This document shows, one piece after another, positions 43,028 through 54,998 of a DNA stretch of 64,000 nucleotides (position 1 is its first letter; each line of letters starts with the position of its first letter). Origin of the DNA: Hermatobates lingyangjiaoensis. Taxonomy: Eukaryota; Arthropoda; Insecta; Hemiptera; Hermatobatidae. The DNA is taken from NCBI GenBank assembly GCA_026182355.1, contig JAPFBL010000580.1:1-64000 (forward strand), in the 5' to 3' direction. The notes beneath the pieces were generated by a model. That model was given only the letters and a program-made list of their open reading frames with translations, was not told the DNA's origin and ran no database searches. The translations under genes were made by a program, and so were the position numbers.

Positions 43028-43188
43028 CATCCCAAAGCTGTACTTTCAAAAATGTAATTTCCTTCCTTAAGCCTTCGTGAGCTATTGTTAATAAGTAAAA
43101 AACAAAGGAATTTTAAATATTAAAATGGAATTTTAGAAAATCTCTGAGGGCCGCACAAAAATACCAAGTTGCAGGTTGCCCATGCCTG
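42688..43188. mobile_element. 501-bp hAT MITE
   Basis: Starts caggaatgggctacc and ends ggttgcccatgcctg, imperfect inverted repeats of the hAT kind. The flanking 8 bp are ttataatc and ttataaac (7 of 8 equal), matching the hAT target-duplication size. Inner ends contain gggggccgca and gagggccgca, also inverted. No transposase; a CT run lies at 42964-43024. Confidence 0.8.
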
Positions 43189-43555
43189 TTATAAACGGAC
43201 ATCCATATAATACAAAGGAGAATAACAAACATGACAGTCAAATTATTTCAAATGCAACTTTCCAAATGATATGTAAAATAGAGAAGGTCGTTTTTTAAAG
43301 GAAACAAATAGAAAAAAAATTATCAGGTTTAGTAAAAAATATAATTCTGAAAAAGTTATTGTATTAATAATGATCTCAACATGAAGAATTTTTATGACAA
43401 TCCTCTAGAAAGTATCTGTTTGCAATATTGTGGTTAATTAGATGCAATCTCGTAAGTGTTATATTTTTTGTGTGATATTTTATGACATTTCATCGTTTTA
43501 CCTTCTTCTTCATTTTTAAATGACACTTCAGGTTTTCATGTTTTAGTACTGCCTT
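43189..43555. other. AT-rich intergenic DNA
   Basis: Nothing recognised. Confidence 0.4.
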
Positions 43556-44375
43556 ATGGAGGGAAAGTATGGCTCATTTATTATTTGACACCCATTTTAA
43601 TTAAGAGATAGCCATATTACCGGGTTCATTCAACATTTGGGAGTCCTAACATTTTGCTTAACTCAAGTATATTAAGAGTAGGTGATCATTAACGAGTGCC
43701 TGAGATCGTACAGGCTTGGAACAATCGGCTTAACGTCTTGTCCGGTGCAGAGCGAGTTCAGATTGTCACATTGTATGAATAAATCAATCAGCAGAATGGG
43801 TATCAAACCCCGGCTTAACACTCACTTCGGGGGATAAAGTGTTCAGGTTTTTTCACTTCCTGAGTGGATATTGAACCCCGGATCTACCAGTCAAGACTTT
43901 GAGGACGTTGCCACTGGGCACCCAGGTCCTTCATGAATATATTTTGCATTGTTAGGTTAGAACAGGTTAGGTTCTAGTGGCATTCACACAACCAACACAC
44001 ATAGTCCCTCAGAGGAAAACGTTAAACCGTCGGTCCCGAGCCTATACGATGTCAGATACTCAATAAAGATCCCCACTTTAAATACACTTAAGTTAGGCAA
44101 AATTTAGGACTTCCACTGTAGAATCTTCATTGTGTGGTATCACAAAGGGCCAATGCTTGGCCTATGTGTGTTCCCTTGTGGGACTACCACTGCAACCTAA
44201 CATAACATAACATAATATCACATAATGAATATTCTACATTGCGAGTTCTAAATATGTTTCTATATCTCAGAGTTATTTTCGCTCTCACATGAATAAAAGG
44301 AGGGGTATTGAACCCCACATCTACCAGTATAACGAAAGGACGTTGCCACTACGCTAATCTGGCCTCGCAACTTAC
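43556..44375. repeat. Cluster of four SINE pieces
   Basis: 43556-43930 reverse copy with type-3 tail and a partly duplicated head (two aaccccgg boxes, at 43806 and 43874). 43955-44010 reverse type-2 tail. 44011-44215 forward body with type-2 tail ending in aacctaacataac. 44225-44370 reverse partial copy with head. Confidence 0.8.
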
Positions 44376-44693
44376 AGTAAATTAGAGTCTTAATATAATT
44401 TCTGTTTGAAATTACATTGTCTTCAACATGTCAATAATAGAACTTATGTAGCCACACTATCTATCTGTAAAAACAGAAAGCCATCTAAGTTATATAAGCA
44501 TAGACGATTTCCATTGAATAGCTGTAGCAATTCACATTATTTTTAAAAAAGTGATTTATTTTTAAGAGACTGTGGTTTACAATATTTGAACAAACATAAT
44601 CGCAAATGATTTCTATTGTTTCTCTGCCATGGACGTTAGTAAATAATGACTCAACACCTAATAATGCCATTGCTTTTTCTATAGGGTGATCAA
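44376..44693. other. AT-rich intergenic DNA
   Basis: Nothing recognised; a 61-codon open frame has no known motif. Confidence 0.4.
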
Positions 44694-45018
44694 GGGGGCC
44701 AGGTTATCTCAGTGGTTAACGTACTCATTTCTGGGCTGGTAGTCCGGGGTTCAATCCCCACCTGGCTCTCGATTTATTAACGCTAGAGGTGAATAAATCT
44801 GTGTATGTCGTCTCTGGGAGAGGACGTTAAGCCGTCGGTCCCAAGCCTGTTCGATGTCAGGTATTCTTTAAAGATCCCTACTTGAAAATCACTTGAGTTT
44901 AGGAAAAATTTAGGACTCCCAATGTAGAATCTGTTGAATCTTCGATGAAACAAAAAGCCGGAACACAGCTGATTTTATCACCCGCTAGGGGATCAGTTTA
45001 AAAAAATAAAAAAAAAAC
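44694..45018 (+). repeat. Full-length SINE, tail type 1
   Basis: Complete forward copy: head (aggttatctcagtggttaac; B box ggttcaatccccacc), body, then type-1 tail (gaaacaaaaagccgg, cccgctaggggatcag) ending in an A-rich run. Confidence 0.92.
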
Positions 45019-45174
45019 AGTTGTCAAAAAATCAGGTCTGTAGGTTAGGGCAGTGGCCAAAAAACCTTCCATCTGTTAGTCAGACTTCGCAATCAGCGTA
45101 AGCTGTTACCCATTCTTGCGACAAGGTCGCCAATGGATAGGCCCTGGGAATCAAGGGGTCTGTCTGTCCATGAG

Positions 45175-45880
45175 GAACCCCCCCCAAATTTTTGGGGGGT
45201 TTTTTGGGAAACCCCCAAACCAAAAATTTTTAAAAAATTTTAAATTTTAAAACTTTTTTTTTTTTAAAAAAAAATTATTTTTTTTCCCCAAAAAAAAAAA
45301 GGGGAAAAAAACCCCCCCCTTTTTTAAAAAGGGGAAAAGGGGTTAATCTTGGAAAAAATTTTGGGGAATTTTTTTAAAATTTTTCCCTTTTTCCTAAAGG
45401 GTTAAATTTTAAATTTTTTAAAAAAAACCCCAAAAAGCCTTTCGATTCCTTTTTTTTTTAAAAATTTTTAAAAATTTAAAATTTTTTAAGGGGTTTTTAA
45501 ATTTTAAAAAAAAAAAAAAACCCTTTTTAAAAAAAAATTTTAAAAAAAAAAAAAATTTTTTAAAAAGGGGTCGGGGGGGTTTCCCCCCTTTTTCTTTTTT
45601 TGGGGGGGGTTAAACCCCCCTTCTTGGAAAACGCCGGGGAAAAAAAAGGGGTCTTTGGGGGGAAACCCCCCCCCCCCTGGGGGCCCAACCTTAAAAACCC
45701 TTTTTAAAAAAAAAGGGGGTTTTTTTTGGAAATTTTAATTTTGGTTAAAAAAACCGGAAACACCCTTTTTTTCCCCCAAAAAAAAAAAAAAATTTCCCCC
45801 TTTTAAAAAAAAAAAAAAGGGGGGTTTTTAAATTTTAAATTTTTTTAAAAAATTAAAAAAAAAAAAAAAAAAAAAAAAGG
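45175..45880. other. Homopolymer-stuttered block, probable assembly artefact
   Basis: Almost every base is part of a run of 2-15 equal bases, with hardly any alternating dinucleotides. Flanking DNA is normal. No known biological sequence looks like this, and it fits a failed consensus of low-quality reads. Confidence 0.85.
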
Positions 45881-46086
45881 AAAGCTTTCACCGTACATTA
45901 TTCTTATATGGCCCAATTGATACATTCATACATAATTAAAATATAAGGCCCAATATCTTCGTCAGTTTGTTAAAATGTTCTACTGCACTTCTGTTTATGT
46001 TATTTCTTTTACAAGAAATTCATTCTTTTACAATTTATTTCAGGGTACTTTATAAAATGTTAATGAACAAATATTTTATTATTCTT

Positions 46087-47025
46087 TTAAAAGATTTTTT
46101 TTTTAAAATTTTTAAAAATTAAATTTTTTTTAAAATTTTTTCCAAAAAAAATTTTTTTAAAATTTTTAAAATTTTTTTTTTTAAAAAAGGAATGGGTTTA
46201 AAGGGGGGGGAAGTTAAAAAAACCCCCCAAAAAAAAATTTCCCGGGGTTTTAAAAACCCCCAAGGGGGGGGCCCGGGGGTTTAAAAATTAAAACCTTCCC
46301 GGGGGCCAAAAAAAATTTCCCCTTTAAAATTTTAAAAAATTTCAAAAAAATCCTTTTTTAAAAAAAAAAGTTTAAAATTCCCAAAAAATAAAATTTCCAA
46401 AAAAATTTAAATAAAACCCCAAAAAAATTTTTTTTGGAAAAAGGGGACCCAAAAAATTTCCGGGGGGAACCCAAACCCCAAAAATTTAAGGGGGTTTTAA
46501 AAAAAATTTTTGGGGTTTAAACCCGGGGTTTTTAAAAATTTAAAATTTTTGGGGAAAAAGGAAAAATTTTTGGGGGGGGAAAATTTAAAAGGGGGTTTTA
46601 AAAAAAATTTTTAAAAAAATTTAAAAAAAAAATTTTTTTTAAAAAAAAAAGGGGGGGAAAGTTTTAAATTTTTGGGGCCAAATTAAAAAATTTAAAATTT
46701 CAAATTTAATTTAAAAAATTCAAACCCAAAAAAAAAATTTTTTCCCCAAAATTAAAAAAAAGGGGTTTAAAAAAAAAGGTTTTTAAAAAGAAATTAAAAA
46801 ACCCAAAAAAGAAAAAAATTAATTTTAAAAAAAAAAAAAGGTTTAAACCTTAATTAAAAAACTTAAGGAAAAATTTTTAAAAAAACCCCCCTTTTTTTAA
46901 AAACCTTAAAATTTTTAAATTTAAATTTTTTTTTTCCTTTTTTTAAATTTTTTTTTTTTTTAAAATGTTTAAAAAACCAAAACCCAAATTTTTTTTTTAA
47001 TTTAAATTTTTTTTTTTTTTTTAAA
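46087..47025. other. Second homopolymer-stuttered block, probable assembly artefact
   Basis: Same texture as 45175-45880. Normal sequence at 45886-46085 separates the two. Nothing here should be annotated as biology. Confidence 0.85.
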
Positions 47026-47286
47026 ATTCCTGCGGCATGGCTATCATTATAAACTGAGTCACTGTCCCCATGGGACAGTTTGAAAACGATTTAACCAGTT
47101 CATATTTCTATTAAACCACTAATAGATTCAAAATAATAAACAGCATCAATTTTATTTAAGTTATTAAAAAAAAAAATATTAATATCCCCAAAAAATTATA
47201 CCTACTCAGATTATATAAACTACTGTGCATAAAAAACGTGTCTGGAACACATCATGTGGTACCTAATACTGTTAGAAAACTATAAG

Positions 47287-47608
47287 ACCCTCTGAACTGG
47301 TGGGTCCGGTGTTCGGTACCCACCTGGCCCTCGATTTATTCAAATTGGAGGTGAATAAATCTGCGTACCTCGTCCCTTGAAGAGGATGTTAAACTGTTGG
47401 TCCCGTGCCTGTACAATGTCAGTTAATTTGTTAAAGATCCCTACTCTAAATACATTTGAGTTAGGCGTAATTTAGGATTACCAATTCAGAATCAGCAGGT
47501 AATGTGGCACGCCCATTACTAAAATGGGTGCCAAATAATAAATCAGTCATAATTTCCTACCCTAAAAGCACTAAAAGGGGAAATCCTTATAAGTGCAGGT
47601 GTTGGAAA
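47287..47608 (+). repeat. SINE, tail type 3
   Basis: Starts within the head (ctctgaactggtgggtccgg), with body and type-3 tail (ggcacgcccattactaaaat, gggtgccaaataataaatca). The A-box half is missing. Confidence 0.85.
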
Positions 47609-47639
47609 ACTCAAATCCGAGTATAATTTGAAACGGTTC

Positions 47640-47870
47640 CAGTTTAATTTAAATAATCAAAGTTAGTTTAAAATAGTCCAAGTTAATTTAAAATATTCCA
47701 AATATAATAATCGAACGATTTTGGATATAAATATTCCAAATTTAAAATAATCGAAGTAAAATTTAAAATAATTCAAGTTTAATTTAAATAATCTCAATTC
47801 TTTTAAAATAGTCCAGGTTAATGTAAATCCGTCCAAGTATAATTTAAAATAGTCCAAGTTTAATTTAAGG
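47640..47870. repeat. AT-rich ~24-bp minisatellite, forward
   Basis: Repeats of aaaatagtccaagttaattt with variations. The inverse phrase (cttggattattttaagtta) recurs at 48290-48385, so the two arrays face each other around an AT-rich 400-bp stretch. Confidence 0.75.
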
Positions 47871-48482
47871 TAAATACGGTTAATACATATTATTGAAGCT
47901 TATTAATAGAACAAATACAATATATAATACTATATTATATTATACTATAATATAATATAAAATATAATATAGAACTTAATGAAAAACTTTGTATAAATTC
48001 CTCCCTTCACTGTTGTATTAACAATGGGTTACTTACTTTGACTTCCATATTTTCATTTTTTCTTGGCGATTTTAGAAAAGCTTTACTTTACATATATCCA
48101 TGTAAATTTTTCAATTAGCATCATTATATACTTTTATTAAACATTTTAATCCTTGGTTATTTTCTTTTTAATTTAGGTTTAACAAGTTCATGTTTAATTT
48201 TAACTTCAATGTAATATATTCGTATTTCGATGATTACAAACTGTTTTAAATATAAATTTGAACTATATAAAAATAAACTTCAATAATTTTGACTTAGGCT
48301 TGGATTATTTTATATTAAACTTAAGAGTATTTTGTATTTAACTTAGATTATTATAATTAAACTTGGATTATTTTAAGTTAACTCGAAATAGGTGTAGTTG
48401 TAAGAAGATCGACTGAAATCAACTTCATCAAGTAATTTCAATTAAATCATTAGTGGTGCAATCCGTAATTGTGTGGTATTTA
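47871..48482. other. AT-rich DNA with inverse minisatellite
   Basis: TA-rich run at 47925-47965, then featureless DNA, and the inverse of the 24-bp repeat at 48290-48385. Confidence 0.5.
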
Positions 48483-48845
48483 CTCATACTGAGGTAAAAT
48501 GGATAAACAAAAGTCTCCACACAAATGAAGTTTTATTCAACAACAACGCGTTTCCAACACTTTGTGTTGATCATCACAAAAGACACCAAGGATGTGGTGC
48601 TTAAGGGTTGGTCTAATGAAAACAACTCCCTTCTACTCCCTTCCTAATGAAGAACTTCAGTTCGAAATATTGATCCAGTAAGTGTTTTCGTTTCTTTTAT
48701 GTGTTGTCTTTTTCATTTATCTATTGGTTGTTTTCTCTGAACCAACCGTTCAGCACCGCATCCTTTGGTGTCTTCCTGAAGATGAAGACAAAGTGTGTTC
48801 ATTTATGTGGAGACTTTTGTTTGTTTATCCATTTTACCCCAGAAT
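48483..48845. mobile_element. Family-E inverted-repeat unit
   Basis: Arms tttactcatactgaggtaaaa (left) and its inverse (right, 48825-48845) enclose two hammerhead-like segments. The left one (48545-48577) is better kept. The right one near 48750-48800 contains cttcctgaagatgaagacaa. Confidence 0.7.
48545..48577 (-). ncRNA. Hammerhead-like motif, family E (C3 changed)
   Basis: Minus strand: GUGAUGA (C3 replaced by G), extra U, perfect 6-bp stem II CAACAC/GUGUUG with AAA loop, GAAA, the ACGCGU palindrome and U. The C3 change pairs with nothing obvious and likely kills activity. Confidence 0.55.
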
Positions 48846-49357
48846 AATTTCAATTAAGGTTAAATATTTCTATTTTTATCGATATTAAAATATATAAAGA
48901 ATGTGTTGAAGATTATATGGTTTGACTTTATTGTTTGACTGGTTTTGACAGTAGGAAGGAAATTCTAAAAATACAATCAGAAGATTGGTGTTAAAGTGAT
49001 GGTGTGGAGAAACTGCCGACATCTGTTTAGAATGCCTACAACGCTATAAAAGAGCACTTAAAACAGAAGCTATTAAGCAAATAGATCCTCTGTATACAGG
49101 GAGCAATTCTTGTAAGCGTATTACTTTGGAGAATGGAAATTTTGTGTAATGAAGGGAAACTGAGATTGTTACAGCAACTGCTGTAATACTACAAGTGTAT
49201 TGAAACAATCTAATCATGTGTCTTCGAGACATCATATTAGTGGTAATAGCATTTAAAAACAACACATAAGCAATGTAATGAAATATTTCTATAAAGTCAC
49301 TTTATCAATTGTTTCTTTCAACATACTAACTTTTTGAGCCATTTGAAATAATGTCTA
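48846..49357. other. Intergenic DNA
   Basis: Nothing recognised; a 73-codon reverse frame has no known motif. Confidence 0.4.
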
Positions 49358-49640
49358 CAGTTGAGTCCACTGGTAACGTGCCTGACTCTGGACTTTACAT
49401 CCGGGGTACAATACTTATTGTGGCCCTCAATTTTTTTTTTTTACTCAGGAGGTGAAAAATATCTGAGCTCGCCATCTCAAGCCTGCGAGATGCCAGGTAC
49501 TCATTAAAGATCCCAACTCTAAATATATTTGAGTATATTCTAAATACTTGGAAATATTGAGTATAGTATACTTCTAAATATACTCTTAATGTAGAAATGT
49601 TTATTGTTTGATATCAGAAAGAGCCAACATTCAACCTGAA
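49358..49640 (+). repeat. Decayed SINE
   Basis: Head remnants (tccactggtaacgtgc, ggggtacaatacttattgtg), linker gaggtgaaaaatatctgagc, body tgccaggtactcattaaaga, and a tail remnant to about 49640. Confidence 0.7.
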
Positions 49641-49677
49641 TCTGAATCATTAGTTGTGCAATCCTAATTGTGTAGTA

Positions 49678-49822
49678 TTTACTCATTCTGAGGTAAAATG
49701 GATAAACCAACAAAAGTTTCCACACAAATGAAGTTTTATTCAACGCGTTTCGAACACAAAGTGTTCGAATAAAACTTCATTTGTGTGGAGACTTTTGTTG
49801 GTTTATCCATTTTACCTCAGAA
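49678..49822. repeat. Perfect-arm palindrome, family E
   Basis: Arms attctgaggtaaaatggata and inverse, joined around ttcgaacacaaagtgttcga. The centre keeps the stem II hairpin but has lost the CUGANGA box, as if two 3' halves had been joined. Confidence 0.8.
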
Positions 49823-49859
49823 TCAACCTATCTGTTTTTTTTCACATTGTTTCACTTAA

Positions 49860-50110
49860 ATACATGCTTAATATTATTTCCACTGAGGTTAGTATGATTT
49901 ATATTATTAATATGGCAAACCGTCATACCGCGTAAGATGATCTTGGGGTCGTTGGAGCGTTTTAGGACGTTGTCCATTTTCAATCGCAACTAACCTACGC
50001 AGCTAACTACGTAGGTTAGTTGCGATCGAAGATGGACAACGTCCGAAAGCGCTCCAACGACCCCAGGATTATCTTATGGGGTATGACGGTTTTCCATATT
50101 AATAATATAA
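49860..50110. mobile_element. Second copy of the inverted-repeat unit at 2594-2829
   Basis: Shares ccactgaggttagtatgat and the arm phrases gttggagcgctttcgga-like with 2594-2829. Here the stem II hairpin of the plus-strand motif is perfect (GGAC/GUCC, 50034-50044), then GAAA and AGCGCU; the core box reads UCGAAGA. Centre palindrome acctacgcagctaactacgt. Confidence 0.75.
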
Positions 50111-50136
50111 ATCTATCAGTTAATTGTATAGCATGC

Positions 50137-50322
50137 AATATATACAATTACACAATGGTATTAAATATATACAATGGCTACGAGATAAATATTTACGTTA
50201 ATATTGTAATATTACGTAATAATATTACGAGATAATATTACGTTAACCATTGTGTAATTTACAATTACACAATGGTATTAAATATATACAATGGCTACGA
50301 GATAAATATTTACGTTAATTTA
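50137..50322. repeat. Short direct duplication
   Basis: The ~65-bp stretch from caattacacaatggtattaa to aaatatttacgttaat occurs at 50140-50205 and 50261-50322. Confidence 0.8.
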
Positions 50323-52544
50323 CTCATTAATATAACAACAAAATAAATTATATAACAATATAACTAATAATAAGTACTATAATCATATGAAGATGGGTAG
50401 TCTTAGAAACAGTCAAGTGATATATAGCAAGCCAGAAAACACTAGTATAGAATAGACCTAGTATTGTAGCAAGAATAGACCTGTAACTATAAACGGAACA
50501 GGTTACAAAAAGAAACTCCCTCATGGTAGAGTTAACTACCGTCATTTTTCCAAAAATAAGACACTGTCTTACTTTATTTTTATGTCAAAATCCGTGCTAG
50601 GGCTTATTCTCAGGGGAGGGCTTCAAGTACATTATGTATATTTACATATTTTTGTTTATATATAATTTTTATATAGAAATTTAAAATTTATTCATTACAA
50701 TCATGCCATCTTCTGGAACATCGTCATAAATTATCAAAATTTTGAATTCCGTTCTGATTTTCCTCTAAATCTATTTCCTGTAGAATCATTGGTCTGAATC
50801 TCTCATGTCATGCAATATAGCTGTGGTTAAATTAATACTTCTTGTCTAAGTAGCCTCCTTGAAACGAACTTTAGAGGTAAACAAGGAATTTCTTTGAATA
50901 TTTGTTTCCAAAGAATTCTCTGAAATATTACGACAGCTAGAGGTACCTACTACACTCAACAGCAATTTTTTAAAGAATTATATTTTCCACATTATCTTAA
51001 CTAGGTCCTATTTTCAGGGGAAGACTTATAGAACAAAGCGTTTTGAAAATCACACTAGGACTTATTTTCGCGAAAAAGACGGTACTCGTTGAGGAAAGCA
51101 GAAAAAAAAGAAGCAATTGTAGAGGAAAGAATTTTTTTTTTATTGAACAAATCTTTACTAAAATCAAATTGTTTTTATAAGATGTAACAAAAAAGAAACA
51201 CACTTTCCTCTACAATAGTGTTTTTCTGGATTGTTTTATAGTACTCGACTGTTTGTAAGTGTACCCTAATCTATTGTCACCTTATCTTTTGATACCTCTC
51301 CTCACTCTATCTCACAAGACTGTTAGAGTTCGGTCCTCCACTCCTTCCTATGGATATGCCATTCTTTTTTTTCATTTTTCTGTATATAATTCTTTTAATT
51401 TATAATTTGTCTTGTAGAAGTTCAAATGATGATGAAAACTAAGTGTTTGAAACTTTTTTTTTGTTTACTGACTTTGTTTTATCGTTTTACGTCAGTATGA
51501 CATACTGATTTCCTATATGTTTACATATTTCCTCACTGTATTAAGCTGACTTGTGATCTCCAGTCACTCCATTGTGTTGTATACACATGACACACTGCCT
51601 CCTTCATTATCATGACAAATGTTCCTACACAATTATGTATAATCAATATTAACACAATACAGCATTAACACTGAGACTGTATTTCATTGTTCTATATTGT
51701 AGGCTAATGTATTTCTATTCAACAATAATATATTGAACATTATATGGATTATACAACACTATAACAACTACAAAACTGGTTTCCCATTTTCTAGGCCAAA
51801 AAATATTTGGTGAAACGTTATCTTTTAATCAGGAGTAGTTAATTCTTTGGACCGAATCCTCAAGAAATCTATTTTAAATTTTAGGAATCACTGGTCAAGA
51901 AGCTATATCAATATACTTCTCTCATACTGTTCGCCTGTTAGTAGTAAAAGTATCAGAGGTCTTATCTTTAATATTTATTTATAGAATCGTACCTTTAATT
52001 ATATTCTAATTGAATACTAAATTATTTAAAATATTTTGATTCAAACAGTTTGCCATGAATAGCGTAATTAAAGTTTGCAAGACAAGGATATTAAAAGAAT
52101 TCCATCAAATAACAAAAGGTAGACATTATAGACAATGTTGAGACGATGGAGTGAAAATTAAGGAGAAAATCAAAAAAAAAACCCTAAAAAGGTATCCGTG
52201 TGAAAGAAGAAAACATAAAATTAAACGATGTAATAAGTTTTGAGACAGGGTGAGGTGAAAAACTTTCATTTAGCTTAAAGAAAAGGAGTTTTCATGTTGG
52301 CACCTAAGTATCATTGAAGTACTTTCTACTAACCTTTAAAGGCCATAGAACACTGTAATGTGACTGAGTACTAAAAAGTAAAAGGCTTTTCAAAAGAGGT
52401 CATCTTTGTCTACTTTTAAATCAAATTTAGTACTTATCAAATATTCAGAATGACCGTTACACTTCATTTTTTTCTTTGTTATACACCAACTTATTATTTT
52501 TCAAAATATTAAAAAATAAGAAAATTTTATCAAACTATTCACAA
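50323..52544. other. AT-rich intergenic DNA
   Basis: No gene seen over 2.2 kb. Positions about 51420-51455 (aatgatgatgaaaactaagt then gtttgaaac) resemble a decayed family-E hammerhead. A gaggaaag-type inverted pair lies at 51100-51215. Confidence 0.5.
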
Positions 52545-52745
52545 GAAAAAAAAAACATTTCAATATTTCGACCTCGCATTATCAGGAGAAGAACAAAAAG
52601 GAAAAATCTGCTCGGCTAGCAAACAGAAAGTCAGTTTTTGTTTACCAGCCATCCAAAAATGTTATTTCTTTTTTTTTCTCTTATCTTGGTGACGACAAGA
52701 TCGAAATATTGGAGTTGATGTTGATTCTTTGTGTTTTTTTCTTGC
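52545..52745. repeat. Decayed hammerhead-type inverted repeat
   Basis: On the minus strand CUGAUAA, a short hairpin and GAAATATTG (52562-52590); on the plus strand GTGACGA and GATCGAAATATTGGAG (52689-52717). Outer arms include caagaaaaaaaa and its inverse. Cores are damaged. Confidence 0.55.
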
Positions 52746-52846
52746 AATCGTTTGATTAGTAGTCCTAGTACAATGTTTCGTTTTTTGAAGTAATTGAAAA
52801 TTTAGGCACATATTGGTAGTTATTTAAAACCCAATTTTTAGACCAT

Positions 52847-53148
52847 GGTTAGGTTAGGTTGCAGTTCCACAAAAAAAAACACATATACCATAGGTACCAC
52901 ACAATAAAGATTGATTCTACATTGGGAGTCCTAAATTTGACCATATCTCAAGTGTATTTAAAGTAGGGTCTTTAAAGAGTACCTGGCATCGTACATGCTC
53001 TGGATTGACTACTTAACACACCCTCTGATGGATGCCATTCTCAGATTTATTCAACACCTAGGTGAACAAATTGGTGAGCAGAGTTGGTATTGAACCACAG
53101 ATTTGGCACTCCAAAGGGGAGCACGTTGCCACTGGGCTACCTTGGCCC
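52847..53148 (-). repeat. Full SINE, tail type 2, reverse strand
   Basis: Starts ggttaggttaggttgcagtt (tail), body attctacattgggagtccta, and a head ending ctaccttggccc. The B box is decayed (ggtattgaaccacagat). Confidence 0.85.
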
Positions 53149-53799
53149 TATGGGCTATGATTGTATTCTTTTTGAAGATGCACTATATGCAAAACCGCTT
53201 GGACGTCTTCAACAACAATTCACGATGTAAAAACGGTTTTTTATAATAATATTTTTATTAAAAGAAAATAAAGAAAAAATTCTTCCAAAAATCCAGCTTT
53301 AGTATGAAATAATACGTAAATTAATGTATTTATTTTAAAGTATATCAAATTGTTAATTAAAATCATTTCAGAGTTCCATTTACTGCACTTGTATGGAGGT
53401 GAGGTAATTCACCAATAGCTAGAAAGGTGCAGTGGTTGACGCTGTTGCCTTTGAAGATGGTTACAACTGTATATTCTGGATGTCGAGACATGAAACTATA
53501 AGCCAGCCAGGTATTGCGTAAAAAACTTGTTATTTGCAAATAAAGTTATCCATAATATCCAATGTATTTCATACTTGTTATTTGCAAATAAAGTTATCCA
53601 TAGTATCCAATGTATTTCATACTTGCCTCCCTGCGAAACACTTCACTTCTTGATGACGACGATTGTCAGAAATCGAGAAGTGAGTTACGTCTCTGTCACT
53701 GTATTATGAAACTTTGTCACTCTGTCATTGAAACTTTGTGATAATTTATTATAGCCTATAATTTATTATAGCCTATATATTTTTTATATATATAGTATA
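53149..53799. other. Intergenic DNA with a 53-bp direct duplication
   Basis: tacttgttatttgcaaataa and following bases occur twice in tandem at about 53526-53625. No gene. Confidence 0.55.
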
Positions 53800-54000
53800 A
53801 AATGGGAAAGACGATCCGAACTGGATACATAAAAGTCCAAAATCGAAGAAAAGTAACATACAAGTACCACAAACACACTTACTAACTGAAATATTCGGGA
53901 AATCCGTCCTCAGAAGAAAAGACGGAGGGATTTCCCGACAATTTGAGTTAGTAAGTTTCTTTTCTCTTTGTGTTACTTTTCTGTATTTTTGAGTTTATAT
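53800..54000. repeat. Family-D inverted-repeat fragment
   Basis: Facing arms around gaaaagacggagg. The left arm, minus strand, has CUGAGGA, extra C, GG/CC stem II, then GAATATTT in place of GAAAATTT; the right arm has lost the CUGANGA box. Confidence 0.6.
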
Positions 54001-54239
54001 CTATATATATATTATATATTACTGAAGGTTGGTAGCAATCTTTCTTGCATTACATTTTTAGAAATATTTATATATATATATGTAGCTAAACAACAAAAAA
54101 AACCATAAACATTAGCGTACAAGACTCACTACTAAATTTCGACCGTCGACATCAACAGGTAGTATATATACAGATATAGCATTTATATCCACTTATTTGT
54201 CAGGTTTGGACGGTTTCTATATTAATATTATATATATAA

Positions 54240-54540
54240 ATAAAACTAAGGTTTATGGGGACTCGGTCAGTTCTTCAGATTCAAAATTAAACTCTCATTG
54301 CCAACGTTTCGGTCTTTATTTAAAACCTTTTTCATAGGCAGAAGTATAAATGTAGAAACAGAAAAATTAAGTATTACATTACATTTGTAAAATAATTTTA
54401 AGTAATACTTCTACCTCTTTATACTTCTGCATATAAAAAAGGTTTTAAATAAAGACCGAAACGTTGGCAATGAGAGTTTAATTTGAACCTGAAGAACTGA
54501 CCTAGTCCGGATAAACCTTAGTTTTGTTTCTATTCCACGG
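54240..54540. mobile_element. Family-H inverted-repeat unit
   Basis: Arms around 54375-54410 face each other; motifs at 54300-54339 (minus) and 54429-54468 (plus). Both keep the stem II hairpin and GAAACGTTGGC, and both lack a CUGANGA box, as in the unit at 25.6-25.9 kb. Confidence 0.75.
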
Positions 54541-54652
54541 TCAAAACTTTTATCAATATTTATATATAATATATATGTTAATAAAAAGATTTCACATAAA
54601 CACGTGAAAAAACAATCAATGATCAAACCACAATAAGAAAATGGGAAAACAA

Positions 54653-54695
54653 GACTAAGATCTTTCAACCGTAACAAGCGGTCTTCGTCAGAGTC
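54653..54695 (-). ncRNA. Hammerhead ribozyme-like motif, family A (intact)
   Basis: Minus strand: GACU (54692-54695), CUGACGA (54685-54691), extra A, stem II GACCG/CGGUU, GAAA, palindrome AGAUCU, cleavage-site U, AGUC (54653-54656) pairing with GACU. Every core residue fits. In tandem with the copy at 54787-54829, as expected for PLE terminal repeats that release unit-length RNA. Confidence 0.82.
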
Positions 54696-54786
54696 AAAAA
54701 CCTAACTTATATATGTATAAAAAGATTTCACATAAACACGTGAAACAACAATCAATGATTAAACCACAAAAAGAAAGGGAAAACAA

Positions 54787-54829
54787 GACTAAGATCTTTC
54801 AACCCTAACAAGCGGTCTTCGTCAGAGTC
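54787..54829 (-). ncRNA. Hammerhead ribozyme-like motif, family A
   Basis: As the copy at 54653-54695 but with one stem II base changed (ACC/GGU still pairs). Core boxes, stem III palindrome and the GACU/AGUC stem I are intact. Confidence 0.78.
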
Positions 54830-54998
54830 AAAAACCCAACTGAACACTAGATGCAGAAAACATCTGGTGAGGAGTTGAGAAGAGTGGGAGGGAAGAGTGG
54901 TATTTTAAAAGGGTGAAAGCACAGGAAAGGACTAATGTCCAGAAAGGGATGTTTGGGGAAACAAAGAAGTATAGTAAGAAAAAGTAAAAAACTATCCG

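Noticed and set aside
45175..47025. Possible exotic satellite
   Set aside because: Homopolymer stutter of all four bases without a repeating unit is better explained as consensus failure.
54120..54175. Additional hammerhead (minus strand CUGUUGA ... GAAATTTAGTAG)
   Set aside because: Stem I (CUAC/GUAG) is suggestive, but the core box has A6 changed and stem II is unclear; not listed as a motif.
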